This document shows, piece by piece, positions 1 to 4,979 of a stretch of 5,897 nucleotides of DNA. The notes below the pieces were generated by a model, which was not told the origin of the DNA, ran no database searches, and worked only from the letters and a program-made list of their open reading frames with translations. How positions within the stretch are numbered: the first letter of the stretch is position 1; the number at the start of each line of letters is the position of its first letter. Origin of the DNA: Rikenellaceae bacterium. GTDB lineage: Bacteria; Bacteroidota; Bacteroidia; Bacteroidales; Rikenellaceae. A program made the translations under genes and the position numbers. The stretch covers positions 1 to 5,897 of the forward strand of contig JAJBVQ010000107.1 in assembly GCA_020859745.1 (NCBI GenBank), given 5' to 3'.

Positions 1-519
1 CTCCGACAGGAATTTGCTCCGTGCATAGGCCGAAGCCCCCGCCAGGTTCTCCATCACGGCGCTCTCGTCGATGCACCCCGACGGCCCGGCCGTTCCCCCC
101 AGCGCCGCCACCGAGCTGACGTGGACGAGCAGCGGTCGTTCTTCGTCCGGCATCTCCAGCGCCGCCGTGACCATGTTGTGGGTGATCTCCACATTCCGCG
201 TGACCAGCTTCTCGCCGTCGCGGGCCTTGCCGACCGCCACCCTTGCGGCGCAGTTGAAGACGATGTCCGGACGCTCTTCCCGCATCAGGTTGCGGCAGTC
301 GTCGATATATTCCAGCCCGGCCACCACCCGCCGGTGCGGGCCGCCGGCCAGCCCGCGTTTCAGCAGCAGCCAGTCGAGTTTTTTCCACGACTCGTCCGAG
401 TGGGCTACCGCCGTGATGCGATATTCTTCAGCCTTTTCGGCGCCCGCCCTGCCGAGCAGTTCGGCGATCAGGTGGGTGCCGACCAGCCCGGTGGCGCCGG
501 TGATCATGACTTTTTTCAT
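1..519 (-). CDS. NAD-dependent epimerase/dehydratase family protein (3' end missing)
   Basis: The first 173 residues of an extended short-chain dehydrogenase/reductase are visible; the gene runs off the left edge of the window. The start ATG (complement of 517-519) gives MKKVMITGATGLVGTHL, a first beta strand with the GxxGxxG dinucleotide-binding loop at residues 8-14. PDIVFNCAA (residues 84-92) matches the fourth-strand cofactor contact, VHVSSVAAL (132-140) carries the catalytic Ser region, and YARSK (165-169) is the YxxxK catalytic pair. The family oxidises, reduces or epimerises sugar-nucleotides, flavonoid-like or steroid-like substrates in the cytoplasm using NAD(P). The substrate lies in the missing C-terminal half, so no specific reaction can be named. 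It starts 6 bases after the dprA stop on the same strand, so co-transcription is likely. No Shine-Dalgarno sequence is visible, as is usual in this phylum. Confidence 0.93.
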   Translation of the reverse strand, partial: MKKVMITGATGLVGTHLIAELLGRAGAEKAEEYRITAVAHSDESWKKLDWLLLKRGLAGGPHRRVVAGLEYIDDCRNLMREERPDIVFNCAARVAVGKARDGEKLVTRNVEITHNMVTAALEMPDEERPLLVHVSSVAALGGTAGPSGCIDESAVMENLAGASAYARSKFLSE

Positions 520-525
520 AGATTT

Positions 526-1605
526 TCAGATTTTATAGTAGCATTTATACGGATCGGCCGCCAGCAGTCCCCTGGCCCGGAGCTGTCCCACGATGCTGGA
601 GGCCTCCCAGAGCGGCACGTTCCACAGGTCGGCGAGGCTTTCGGCGTCGAGCCGGGCTCCGTCCGGAAAATTTTCGTAAGCCTGCCGCAGCCGCGGCGCG
701 AGGGAGACCGCCTGTGCCGGAACGGCTGCCGTCCTTTTCCATCCCAAAGCCTGCGCCACGTCCTCGGCGCTTTGGTACATGATGGCTTTGTTGGAGCGGA
801 TCAGCATATTGGTACCCTCGCTCATCGGCTCGCCGATGGCGCCCGGAAGGGCGAAAAGCTCTTTGTTGTAACTCACCGCGATGTCCGCCGTCACCAGCGA
901 GCCTCCTTTGGCCGCGGATTCGACGACGACGGTCGCTTCGCTCAGCCCGGCGACCAGCCGGTTGCGGCTCAGGAAGTTGCCCCGGTCGATCACCGTTCCC
1001 GGCGGCATGTCCGAAACGATGGCTCCGCCCGCGTCGAGGATCTGCCGGGCGAGGTAGTAGTGGGTCTTGGGCACGATGTCGTCCACCCAGCCCGCCATGA
1101 CGGCGACGGTGCCGAGCCGGTATTGCAGGGCTGCGGCGTGGGCGGCTTTGTCGATGCCGAATGCCAGCCCGCTGACGATCACGGCGTCGGGGAAGAGCAG
1201 GGCGACGTCGCGCACCACGCGCCCGGTGGCGGCGATCCCGTTCGGGGTGGCGTTCCGGGTTCCGACCACGGAAAGCCATTTTCCGCTGTTGAAGTCGATG
1301 CCGCCGCGCACGTACAGGACGCAGGGCGCGTCGGGACACTCGGCGAACGCTCTCGGAAAGTCGGGCATGCCGAGGGTGAGGACTCTCACGCCGGTGCGTT
1401 CGCACAGGTCGAGGATGCTCATGGCGCGGGGTATGCTTTGCCCGGAGGCGATCTCCTGCGCGGTGCGCAGCGAGGCGCCGGCTTCCATCAACTGTTCGAC
1501 ACCAGCCTCCATAACTGCTTCGGCGCTGCCGAACCCGGCCAGCAGTCGCCGCATATTCTTACTGCCCACCCGCGGCACGAGCGACAGGGCTATGCTGTAT
1601 TTCAT
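526..1605 (-). CDS. dprA: DNA-processing protein DprA (Smf family)
   Basis: This 359-residue protein is a full-length DprA, the cytoplasmic factor that binds incoming single-stranded DNA and loads RecA during natural transformation. Residues 1-60 form a helix-hairpin-helix-like N-terminal region (PRVGSKNMRRLL). A Rossmann-type DprA core follows, with VVGTRNATPNG (113-123), VSGLAFGID (144-152), FLSRNRLVAGLS (211-222), GGSLVTADIA (234-243) and FALPG (251-255), all hallmark family motifs. Residues about 310-359 look like the small winged-helix C-terminal domain (DAESLADLWNVPLWEASSIVGQL). The reading frame stays open another 124 codons upstream to about 1977. I chose the ATG at 1605 because MKYSIALSLVPRVG aligns with the usual N-terminus, and the upstream stretch is low-complexity, basic and lies in a hairpin-rich intergenic segment. 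DprA is widespread in bacteria not known to be competent, so transformability does not follow. Confidence 0.96.
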   Translation of the reverse strand: MKYSIALSLVPRVGSKNMRRLLAGFGSAEAVMEAGVEQLMEAGASLRTAQEIASGQSIPRAMSILDLCERTGVRVLTLGMPDFPRAFAECPDAPCVLYVRGGIDFNSGKWLSVVGTRNATPNGIAATGRVVRDVALLFPDAVIVSGLAFGIDKAAHAAALQYRLGTVAVMAGWVDDIVPKTHYYLARQILDAGGAIVSDMPPGTVIDRGNFLSRNRLVAGLSEATVVVESAAKGGSLVTADIAVSYNKELFALPGAIGEPMSEGTNMLIRSNKAIMYQSAEDVAQALGWKRTAAVPAQAVSLAPRLRQAYENFPDGARLDAESLADLWNVPLWEASSIVGQLRARGLLAADPYKCYYKI

Positions 1606-1610
1606 ATCCG

Positions 1611-1618
1611 TAAAGATA
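1611..1618 (-). promoter_or_regulatory. Candidate -7 box for dprA
   Basis: Read on the minus strand, TATCTTTA matches the Bacteroidota -7 consensus TAnnTTTG at all but the last base, and ends 5 bases before the dprA ATG. No TTTG is seen about 19 bases further upstream, so support is weak. If real, transcription would begin at or very near the start codon, giving a leaderless or nearly leaderless mRNA. Confidence 0.25.
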
Positions 1619-1658
1619 ATTATTTTTCCTTTGCTCTTTCTTTGAGCTGTATGGAACT

Positions 1659-1681
1659 GCCGCTTTTTGAAAAAAGCAGGC
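1659..1681. repeat. Left boundary hairpin
   Basis: GCTTTTT (1662-1668) and AAAAAGC (1671-1677) are perfect inverted arms around GA. The stem continues past one bulged A (1678) with GCC (1659-1661) pairing to GGC (1679-1681), giving ten pairs. It lies about 55 bases upstream of the dprA start. Since the flanking genes diverge, it is not a terminator for either. Confidence 0.6.
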
Positions 1682-1741
1682 TTGTCGGGCTTTCGGGCTG
1701 TAACTACCGTTTCTGCGGCGAGCGTAGCGAGCCGCGCAGGC

Positions 1742-1796
1742 CGGAGCCACCCCGGGCGGAGGGCTGCAACCTTCGGTTTTGCCCCCGCTGGCTCCG
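1742..1796. repeat. Long interrupted hairpin
   Basis: CGGAGCCA (1742-1749) is the exact reverse complement of TGGCTCCG (1789-1796). Directly inside on the 3' side, GCCCCCGC (1781-1788) pairs with GCGG-A-GGGC (1756-1764), with one bulged A and six unpaired bases (1750-1755) on the 5' side. The apical loop holds AACC-TTC-GGTT, itself able to pair. About 16 mostly G-C pairs in total. Confidence 0.55.
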
Positions 1797-1836
1797 ACCC
1801 CACTCGTTGCGCCAAAAGTGAGGCTGTGATAGATTT

Positions 1837-1854
1837 AGGATGCGCAAGCATCCT
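1837..1854. repeat. GCAA tetraloop hairpin
   Basis: AGGATGC (1837-1843) and GCATCCT (1848-1854) are perfect inverted arms closed by GCAA, a GNRA-type tetraloop if transcribed from the plus strand. No U-run follows, so it is not an intrinsic terminator. Confidence 0.55.
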
Positions 1855-1938
1855 CGGAAGTTTGGCTTCGCCTTCCTCCTCCTTGCAAGGCATATCCTGC
1901 GAGCGGTCTCTGCTCTTGCTTCGAGCGTCGGTTTTCTG

Positions 1939-1962
1939 GTTCTTTTTGTGAACAAAAAGAAC
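1939..1962. repeat. Right boundary hairpin, 11-bp perfect arms
   Basis: GTTCTTTTTGT (1939-1949) and ACAAAAAGAAC (1952-1962) are perfect inverted repeats separated by GA. It lies about 50 bases upstream of the start at 2015. The same T5/A5 and GA-centre design is seen in the left boundary hairpin, which suggests that the two belong to one element. It could also be a protein-binding site. Confidence 0.6.
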
Positions 1963-2002
1963 AGTACCCTCAAGCACTAAGAATGGTCAACGGAAAAATG
2001 TT

Positions 2003-2010
2003 TAACTTTA
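2003..2010 (+). promoter_or_regulatory. Candidate -7 box for the hemerythrin-like/LuxR operon
   Basis: TAACTTTA matches TAnnTTTG except for the last base and ends four bases before the ATG at 2015. A TTTG element at the expected upstream spacing is absent. The context CTTTACGG-T-ATG closely resembles CTTTACGG-AT-ATG before the divergent dprA. Transcription from here would give an almost leaderless message. Confidence 0.25.
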
Positions 2011-2014
2011 CGGT

Positions 2015-2716
2015 ATGGCACTATTGACATCCGAGATGCCGCTCAGCGCGGCATTAGAACAGCATCCGACCCTGATCCCGCTGGTCAGCCGCTTCGGCAT
2101 CCGGCTGGGGCTGGGCGACAAGTCCGTGGCCGCCGTGTGCGCCGAGCACGGCATCGACGCAGGATTCATGCTGACCCTGATGAACACCTACCTGTTTGAG
2201 GAGTATTTCCCCGAGCAGAAACTCAAGTCGTTCCACGTCAGCCAGATCGTCGATTACCTGACCAAAACCAACGCCTATTACCTGCAATCGCAGCTGCCCA
2301 ATATCGAGCGCCACCTCGGGTCGCTGATCGCCAGCGGCGAAGGCGAGAACAAAAACCTCGCCCTGATCGGGAAATTCTTCGCCAAATTCAAACAGAGCCT
2401 CGCCGCCTCCATCGAATACGATACCAAAGAGTGGTTCCCGTATTGCCTGGCCCTGAGTTCCGGTGCCGCGGCGAAAGGCGGGTACCTCTGTGCGCAGGTG
2501 CCGGAGATCCCCGACGGGGGGGAGGAAGACCCTGCCGTCAGCCAGCTGTGCGACCTGCGGAGCATCATGGTGCGCCACCTGGGCGGCCAGTACAACGACA
2601 ACCTGGCCTACGCCGTGATCTTCGCCATCGGCAGCATCGAGCGGGATATCCGGCAGCACAACCGCATCCGCAACCGCATACTGACCCCGATAATCAGCGC
2701 CTTATGCCGCGGGTAG
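2015..2716 (+). CDS. Hemerythrin/RIC-like helical protein with degenerate metal ligands
   Basis: This is a 233-residue cytoplasmic protein with no signal peptide or membrane segment. Residues about 8-60 (AALEQHPTLIPLVSRFGIRLGLGDKSVAAVC) resemble the short N-terminal domain of ScdA/YtfE-type iron-centre repair proteins, in the Bacteroidota form with LGxGDK in place of the Cys-rich motif. Residues about 74-230 look like a hemerythrin-type helical bundle: YYLQSQLPNIERHL (88-101), FFAKFKQSL plus FPY (121-143) and DIRQHNRIRNRILTP (211-225). Several positions where related proteins carry iron-binding His are not His here: TNAYY has Asn86, ASIEYD has Ser132, and the last helix keeps only His215. A classic di-iron site is therefore doubtful. 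It overlaps the next gene by 13 bases, so it may serve as a sensor or partner of that LuxR-type protein. The family assignment rests on remembered motif similarity; the biochemical role is unknown. Confidence 0.75.
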   Translation: MALLTSEMPLSAALEQHPTLIPLVSRFGIRLGLGDKSVAAVCAEHGIDAGFMLTLMNTYLFEEYFPEQKLKSFHVSQIVDYLTKTNAYYLQSQLPNIERHLGSLIASGEGENKNLALIGKFFAKFKQSLAASIEYDTKEWFPYCLALSSGAAAKGGYLCAQVPEIPDGGEEDPAVSQLCDLRSIMVRHLGGQYNDNLAYAVIFAIGSIERDIRQHNRIRNRILTPIISALCRG

Positions 2717-3267
2717 CCTTGATCCTGCCCGACCTGTTGCAGGGCGCCGGCATGGCGGCGATCCTCGAACGCTATTTCTCGCCGGTCGAGGCCGAGATTT
2801 TCGGCGCGGTAGAGGGAGCGTTGTGCGAAGGGGGCCATTTCGACTGCTATTTCACCGACAGCGCCACCTTCGCCGCGAACGTCGATTTTTTCCTGCCCCG
2901 GCGGAACCAGTGTGTGGTGCTCGTGCCGGGCGGCAATCCCGCGGCGGCGGGCGATACGCCCCGGATCATCGGCACGGGGGATACGCTGGAGAACCTGCTG
3001 GAAGGGATCGGAAAAGCGTTGGAGACGGACCGCTCGTCGGAAGAGGCCCCATCGGATGAACTTTCCGCCCGCGAGGAACAGGTTCTGCAACTGGTGGTGA
3101 GCGGCGCGATCAACAAAGAGATCGCCGACCGGCTGAATATCAGCCTCAACACGGTGCTCACCCACCGCAAGAACATCACCGCCAAGCTGGGGATCAAGAC
3201 CATCTCGGGATTGACGCTCTATGCCCTGATGCACGGTTATATCTCGACCGAGGACATCGCTTTGTAG
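2704..3267 (+). CDS. LuxR-type helix-turn-helix transcriptional regulator
   Basis: This 187-residue protein has a clear C-terminal LuxR/FixJ (GerE) DNA-binding domain at about 119-180: ELSAREEQVLQLVVSG, then NKEIADRLNISLNTVLTHRKNI as the helix-turn-helix, then KLGIKTISGLTLYAL. Residues 1-105 resemble a response-regulator fold in outline (LILPDLLQGAGMAAIL at the start), but no standard phosphoacceptor Asp and Lys set can be placed with confidence, so it may be a pseudo-receiver not controlled by a kinase. The ATG at 2704 is chosen because the protein then begins with a natural beta strand (MPRVALILP). The frame is open upstream to 2431, but that part is the out-of-frame shadow of the preceding gene. 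The start lies 13 bases inside the upstream gene, a layout expected for translational coupling. Its targets are unknown; the hemerythrin-like gene may modulate it. Confidence 0.92.
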   Translation: MPRVALILPDLLQGAGMAAILERYFSPVEAEIFGAVEGALCEGGHFDCYFTDSATFAANVDFFLPRRNQCVVLVPGGNPAAAGDTPRIIGTGDTLENLLEGIGKALETDRSSEEAPSDELSAREEQVLQLVVSGAINKEIADRLNISLNTVLTHRKNITAKLGIKTISGLTLYALMHGYISTEDIAL

Positions 3268-3341
3268 GCGGTCTGTCCTTTTACGGTTGCCGCGCGGTAT
3301 ATTCCCTGCGGACGGAATAATAACGACCGGGAAAAGAAAAA
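3268..3341. other. Spacer after the LuxR-type gene
   Basis: This stretch holds no gene. TATTCC (3300-3305) and GGAATA (3314-3319) form a six-pair hairpin with an eight-base loop, but it is followed by mixed sequence rather than a U-run. No convincing intrinsic terminator for the upstream operon is seen, so read-through into the asnA promoter region is possible. Confidence 0.4.
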
Positions 3342-3372
3342 TTTGGAGGGGAAAAAGAAAACGTTATCTTTG
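3342..3372 (+). promoter_or_regulatory. Bacteroidota housekeeping promoter of the asnA leader
   Basis: TTTG (3342-3345), then exactly 19 bases, then TATCTTTG (3365-3372) is a perfect match to the phylum's consensus TTTG-N19-TAnnTTTG recognised by its primary sigma factor. Transcription should start about six to ten bases downstream, near 3378-3382. Only plus-strand sequence with asnA as the first recognised gene follows, so this promoter most likely drives the leader and asnA. Confidence 0.85.
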
Positions 3373-3383
3373 CACCCATCACA

Positions 3384-3803
3384 ATGTTCAAGACCGCCGC
3401 TACACTCCCGTCCCAGCGGAGCGGAAGTTTCGGAAACGAAACACTCAAACCATCGCTCCGTCGATCGGCATTACCGCCGAAAGGGGATTGCAGCGCGGAA
3501 TACTCCCAGGAATCTTACATTACCGTTATACGCCGCACCGACGATATCAACAACATCGAGTCGGAGGGGCGGTATTGCTTTGCGGTAGCCGTCATGCCGC
3601 GCCGCACCGATGCCATCAACAGCATCGAATCCGAAGGGCGGTACGACGGTAGTACCCCGGATTGCGGCCGTGCGTATCATTGCGGCCGGACCGGTGGCCA
3701 GACATACGACAATCTTCTGCAAGAGGACATAGCATCAGCGCTGTGTCCTCTTGTTGTTTTCCGCCCTTCCCATAATCCGAACCGACCTGACAACCTAACC
3801 TAA
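3384..3803 (+). CDS. Possible leader-encoded protein upstream of asnA
   Basis: A 139-codon frame starts at the first ATG after the predicted transcription start and ends 14 bases before asnA. I recognise no family. The product is Arg/Ser/Asp-rich with no membrane segment. Its best feature is an internal duplication, RRTDDINNIESEGRY (residues 50-64) and RRTDAINSIESEGRY (73-87). Of eight base differences between the two DNA copies, six lie at third codon positions of this frame, as expected under selection on protein. Against coding: other frames are also open here, the N-terminal third looks unstructured, and the last codons run through the terminator hairpin. If translated, ribosome position could decide whether the terminator forms; the DDINN unit places two Asn codons (AAC AAC, 3549-3554) in the leader of an asparagine-synthesis gene, which is suggestive only. 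Confidence 0.35.
   Translation: MFKTAATLPSQRSGSFGNETLKPSLRRSALPPKGDCSAEYSQESYITVIRRTDDINNIESEGRYCFAVAVMPRRTDAINSIESEGRYDGSTPDCGRAYHCGRTGGQTYDNLLQEDIASALCPLVVFRPSHNPNRPDNLT
3531..3575 (+). repeat. Tandem leader repeat, copy 1
   Basis: This 45-base unit is matched by 3600-3644 at 37 of 45 positions, with a period of 69 bases. It begins with CGCCGCACCGA and ends with GGGCGGTA plus one base. Copy 1 can form CCGAC/GTCGG (3538-3542 with 3560-3564) with an inner GAT/ATC pairing. Confidence 0.85.
3600..3644 (+). repeat. Tandem leader repeat, copy 2
   Basis: This is the second copy of the 45-base unit at 3531-3575. It forms a different and stronger local hairpin, CGATGC/GCATCG (3608-3613 with 3622-3627) around CATCAACA. 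Its last bases take part in the GGTAC/GTACC hairpin (3640-3656). Confidence 0.85.
3720..3760 (+). terminator. Intrinsic terminator before asnA
   Basis: CAAGAGGACA (3720-3729) pairs perfectly with TGTCCTCTTG (3744-3753) around a 14-base loop, and is followed by TTGTTTT (3754-3760). This is a standard Rho-independent terminator, lying downstream of the leader promoter and 57 bases upstream of the asnA ATG. Since no second clear promoter lies between it and asnA, it is best read as a regulated (attenuating) terminator, or as the end of a separate small RNA with partial read-through. Confidence 0.8.
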
Positions 3804-3817
3804 TACCCAATTACACT

Positions 3818-4852
3818 ATGGCGCTTTACATTCCCACCGGCTACCGGGCCACCCTGAACCCCGAAACCACCGAGCAGGCCATCAAAATGCTCAAAGACAC
3901 CTTCCAGCGCAGGCTGGCGCAGGAGCTGCGGCTGCGACGCGTGACCGCACCATTGTTCGTCCTCTCCGGCACCGGCATCAACGACGACCTGAACGGCGTG
4001 GAACGGCCCGTCAGCTTCCCGATCAAAGACATGGGCGAACGCCGCGCCGAAGTGGTGCACTCGCTGGCCAAATGGAAAAGGATGAAACTCGGCGAATACC
4101 GCATCGCACCCGGTTACGGGCTCTATACCGACATGAACGCCATCCGGGCCGACGAAGAGCTGGACAACCTGCACTCCATTTACGTCGACCAGTGGGACTG
4201 GGAGCGTACCATGACCGCCGAGGAGCGGAACCTCGATTTCCTGAAAGGGATCGTCCGTACTATTTATAGTGTGCTGAAAGAGGTCGAGGCTGACACCTAC
4301 GAGCGGTATCCCCACATCACGCCGGTGCTGCCCGACCAGATCGCCTTTATCCACGCCGAGGAGCTGTTGCGGGCGTTTCCGAAGCTCACCCCGAAGGAGC
4401 GCGAGAATGAGGCGGCGAAAAAATACGGGGCCGTCTTTATCATCGGTATCGGCGCGCCGCTCTCGGACGGCCAAAAGCACGACGGCCGCGCGCCCGATTA
4501 CGACGACTGGTCGACCGTGAACGCAGCGGGCGACAACGGGCTGAACGGCGATATTATCCTGTGGAACCCCGTGCTGGAGTCGGCCTACGAGATCTCGTCG
4601 ATGGGCATCCGCGTCGATCAGGCGGCCCTGTCGCGCCAGCTCGACGCCGAGGGGTGCCCGGAGCGGGCGTCGCTGCCTTTCCACAAAGCGTTGCTGGAAG
4701 GGCGCCTGCCGCTCTCCGTCGGCGGCGGGATCGGGCAATCCCGGCTCTGCATGTTCTTCCTGCGCTGCGCCCACATCGGCGAGGTTCAGGCCAGCATCTG
4801 GCCCGACGAGATGATCGACGCCTGCCGGCAGGGAGGGATTTTCCTGAAATAG
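3818..4852 (+). CDS. asnA: Aspartate-ammonia ligase (asparagine synthetase A)
   Basis: This 344-residue cytoplasmic enzyme makes asparagine from aspartate, ammonia and ATP, releasing AMP and pyrophosphate (EC 6.3.1.1). The family has the catalytic fold of class II aspartyl-tRNA synthetase. It aligns throughout with E. coli AsnA (330 residues): VHSLAKWKR (80-88), YVDQWDWER (122-130), LPDQIAFIH (171-179), APDYDDWS (225-232), GLNGDI (241-246), SSMGIRV (260-266) and GGGIGQSRL (302-310), the last being the class II motif 3-like ATP site. It is complete and slightly long at the N-terminus (LYIPTGYRATLNPETTEQ). The ATG at 3818 follows an A/C-rich stretch without a Shine-Dalgarno sequence. Upstream lies a promoter-leader-terminator unit implying attenuation; downstream lies a class III glutamine synthetase, so both genes serve ammonia assimilation. 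Confidence 0.98.
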   Translation: MALYIPTGYRATLNPETTEQAIKMLKDTFQRRLAQELRLRRVTAPLFVLSGTGINDDLNGVERPVSFPIKDMGERRAEVVHSLAKWKRMKLGEYRIAPGYGLYTDMNAIRADEELDNLHSIYVDQWDWERTMTAEERNLDFLKGIVRTIYSVLKEVEADTYERYPHITPVLPDQIAFIHAEELLRAFPKLTPKERENEAAKKYGAVFIIGIGAPLSDGQKHDGRAPDYDDWSTVNAAGDNGLNGDIILWNPVLESAYEISSMGIRVDQAALSRQLDAEGCPERASLPFHKALLEGRLPLSVGGGIGQSRLCMFFLRCAHIGEVQASIWPDEMIDACRQGGIFLK

Positions 4853-4862
4853 GCACTCCTGT

Positions 4863-4879
4863 GCGATGCTTCGCATCGC
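4863..4879. repeat. Hairpin after the asnA stop
   Basis: GCGATGC (4863-4869) and GCATCGC (4873-4879) are perfect seven-base arms around TTC, starting 10 bases after the asnA stop. No U-run follows. It may protect the 3' end of the asnA message or be part of a repeat unit together with the hairpin at 4880-4929. Confidence 0.6.
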
Positions 4880-4929
4880 CGGTCCCGTCGCCCTGGCGCT
4901 TCACGCCACCGGGGGAGGGCGAGGGACCG
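4880..4929. repeat. Long imperfect palindrome between asnA and glnN
   Basis: CGGTCCC (4880-4886) pairs with GGGACCG (4923-4929); after one bulged G (4887), TCGCCCT (4888-4894) pairs with AGGGCGA (4916-4922), giving 14 nearly continuous G-C-rich pairs. An inner GGCG/CGCC hairpin (4895-4898 with 4904-4907) caps it. The sequence after it is AATGATATGA, not a U-run, so a standard intrinsic terminator is unlikely. The directly adjacent pair of palindromes resembles REP-like intergenic elements, but copy number is not visible here. Confidence 0.6.
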
Positions 4930-4979
4930 AATGATATGACCCGCGAAAAACAAACCTTAAACCAACCACACATACACCT

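Larger units (their letters stand above)
1659..1962. repeat. Hairpin-rich intergenic segment, candidate dispersed element
   Basis: The gap between the divergent dprA and hemerythrin-like genes contains no gene I can support, but is packed with inverted repeats. It is bounded by two tight T5/A5 hairpins (1659-1681 and 1939-1962), each with a two-base GA centre. Between them lie an interrupted hairpin (1742-1796), a seven-base-pair GCAA tetraloop hairpin (1837-1854) and a perfect ten-base palindrome CCTTGCAAGG (1881-1890). Several reading frames are open on both strands (for example a 94-codon plus frame from 1667). Their translations are Ser/Arg/Ala-rich and unrelated to known families, which fits GC-rich structured non-coding DNA. 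The composition and bounded layout suggest a multi-copy intergenic element, but copy number cannot be seen from one window. Confidence 0.45.
3379..3817 (+). ncRNA. Long structured 5' leader of asnA, candidate attenuator or small RNA
   Basis: About 440 transcribed bases are predicted between the promoter and the asnA start, ending in a terminator 57 bases before the ATG. Visible structures, in order: GTTTCG-GAAA-CGAAAC (3427-3442), a six-pair GNRA tetraloop hairpin; TCGGC/GCCGA (3465-3480); a hairpin in each of two tandem repeats (CCGAC 3538-3542 with GTCGG 3560-3564, and CGATGC 3608-3613 with GCATCG 3622-3627); GGTAC/GTACC (3640-3656); then the terminator. ATTGCGGCCG occurs twice (3661-3670 and 3679-3688). 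It does not look like RNase P RNA, tmRNA or a T-box. Either it controls asnA by premature termination, or it is an independent transcript of about 380 bases. A 139-codon frame also runs through it, so it may be translated. The exact ends are inferred. Confidence 0.55.

Noticed and set aside
121..1821. A 566-codon plus-strand frame opposite the epimerase and dprA genes
   Set aside because: It covers two well-supported minus-strand genes and translates to His/Arg/Gly-rich sequence without motifs.
1667..1951. A 94-codon plus-strand frame, and overlapping minus-strand frames, in the dprA upstream gap
   Set aside because: The translations match no family, the segment is dominated by palindromes, and several frames are open at once because of high GC.
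1606..1977. A 124-residue N-terminal extension of DprA in the same frame
   Set aside because: The extension is basic, low-complexity and lies in the hairpin-rich segment; DprA homology begins at MKYSIALSLVPRVG and 359 residues is the normal family length.
2431..2703. An upstream extension of the LuxR-type gene giving 278 residues
   Set aside because: The extra part is an out-of-frame shadow of the hemerythrin-like gene, Arg/Pro/Gly-rich and without a domain; the start at 2704 gives a natural N-terminus.
3631..3651. T-box-like sequence AGGGCGGTACGACG in the asnA leader
   Set aside because: The core has CGG where a T-box needs UGG to pair with the tRNA CCA end, there are further mismatches, and T-boxes are not expected in Bacteroidota. 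The stretch is explained by the end of repeat copy 2 plus a small hairpin.
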